64,000 bases of DNA from assembly GCF_022581195.2 (NCBI RefSeq), contig NC_061462.1:4836001-4900000 (forward strand), in the 5' to 3' direction. The stretch is from Helicoverpa zea. Lineage: Eukaryota; Arthropoda; Insecta; Lepidoptera; Noctuidae. The notes beneath the pieces were generated by a model. It saw nothing but the letters and a program-made list of their open reading frames with translations. It searched no databases and had not been told where the DNA came from. Below, piece by piece: positions 63,464 through 64,000 of this stretch (positions are counted from its first letter, which is position 1; each line of letters starts with the position of its first letter). The translations under genes and the position numbers were made by a program.

Positions 63464-64000
63464 ATAAGTCAATTAAATAACTTATATGGTATATGGCTTC
63501 TGGCACTTCCGTCGTCAAACATAGGCACCTTGTTTGATGTCACCACTTTCCGGCTAGCTATTTGCTTGCGATTGGGTGCTCCGTGCTGCTCTCCTCACCG
63601 CTGCCCATGTGGTGAAGCTGTCAGCAGCCTTGGACACCACGGCTTGTCATGTAGCCGCAGCGCCGGCCGTTTTGCATGGCATGCGAATATCAATGACATA
63701 ATCCGTCGCGCTCTTGTTGCCGTCGGCGTTCCAGCCATATTAGAACCCAATGGTCTGGCACGCGACGATGGCAAGAGACCAGACGGTATGTCGTTGTTCC
63801 CGTGGAAGATGGGTAGGTCTTTAGTATGGGACGCGACCTGTGTCGATACTCTTGCACCATCTCACCTTCCTAGCTCGGCGCGATGTGCTGGTTCCGCTGC
63901 TGCGGCTGCAGAGGACCTCAAACGGCGCAAATATAGTACCCTGGTGGGTAACTATACCTTTGAGCCGTTTGGGGTTGAAACCCTCGGGCCGTGGGGTCCA
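63464..64000 (+). CDS. Non-LTR retrotransposon ORF C-terminal region with restriction-like endonuclease, partial
   Basis: Open from 63464 to the window edge without a stop; recognisable protein starts at Trp 63494 (WLLALPSSNIGTLFDVTTFR). It carries a CPC...HH...C zinc-knuckle (Cys codons at 63602, 63608 and 63650; His at 63635 and 63638). A KRPDG motif follows (RPDG at 63776-63787), then Asp at 63830 in LVWDAT, 15 residues after the PD. This CCHC then PD...D order is that of the R2-like restriction-like endonuclease, which nicks target DNA for reverse transcription. The end (NYTFEPFGVETLGPWGP) matches the broken copy at 27118. The N-terminal part with the reverse transcriptase is absent, so this copy is 5'-truncated. 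Confidence 0.8.
   Translation, partial: MSQLNNLYGIWLLALPSSNIGTLFDVTTFRLAICLRLGAPCCSPHRCPCGEAVSSLGHHGLSCSRSAGRFAWHANINDIIRRALVAVGVPAILEPNGLARDDGKRPDGMSLFPWKMGRSLVWDATCVDTLAPSHLPSSARCAGSAAAAAEDLKRRKYSTLVGNYTFEPFGVETLGPWGP

Overview
The window looks like nuclear DNA of a moth or butterfly (Lepidoptera). It is AT-rich, has long gene-poor stretches, and one intron-containing gene with GT/AG splice sites. It also holds many dispersed repeats that I recognise as typical of lepidopteran genomes: tRNA-derived SINEs, short boxes containing TGGACATAGGCC, the 'ACCGACTTCCC' element family, and 3' ends of non-LTR retrotransposons. There are no operons, no rRNA genes and no functional tRNA genes.

The only host protein-coding gene I can reconstruct with confidence is on the minus strand at 38974-41829. 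It is a Toll-like receptor in five coding exons (41829-41691, 41478-40437, 40356-40041, 39951-39811, 39729-38974). All joins keep frame and give a 797-residue protein: signal peptide, LRRNT, about 15 leucine-rich repeats, one cysteine cluster (LRRCT), one membrane span and an intracellular TIR domain. It is short and has a single cysteine cluster, unlike most insect Tolls, and its TIR has a degenerate box 2 (BB loop). Three short upstream ORFs precede its start codon.

Layout: 1-1240 may be the 3' end of an LTR-type retroelement, followed by a minus-strand tRNA-SINE (1241-1432). 1433-21360 is mostly without recognisable genes, with a weak cysteine-rich ORF at 4640-4888 and two dispersed repeats (9284-9372, 10519-10731). 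21361-25270 is a dense repeat block: a retroposon fragment, a 230-bp direct duplication flanking a 774-bp inverted-repeat element, and several short elements. 26572-27500 is the decayed 3' end of a non-LTR retrotransposon split by a 405-bp MITE with a clean target duplication. 28-35 kb is gene-poor with SINE and palindrome pieces. 35385-36300 has a second copy of the 774-bp family carrying an extra internal 123-bp unit. 36554-36936 is a 154-bp-arm, almost perfect inverted repeat. The Toll-like gene follows. 42-64 kb is gene-poor and contains two 10-bp minisatellites, a tandem pair of perfect hairpins (47999-48142), a truncated LINE with target duplication (53118-53273), a CpG-rich island that may be a promoter or leader exon (55970-56140), and an open R2-like restriction-like-endonuclease reading frame running off the window end (63464-64000).

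Functional picture: an innate-immunity or developmental Toll-type receptor locus embedded in repeat-rich DNA. The other coding traces are transposon remnants and do not form a pathway with it.
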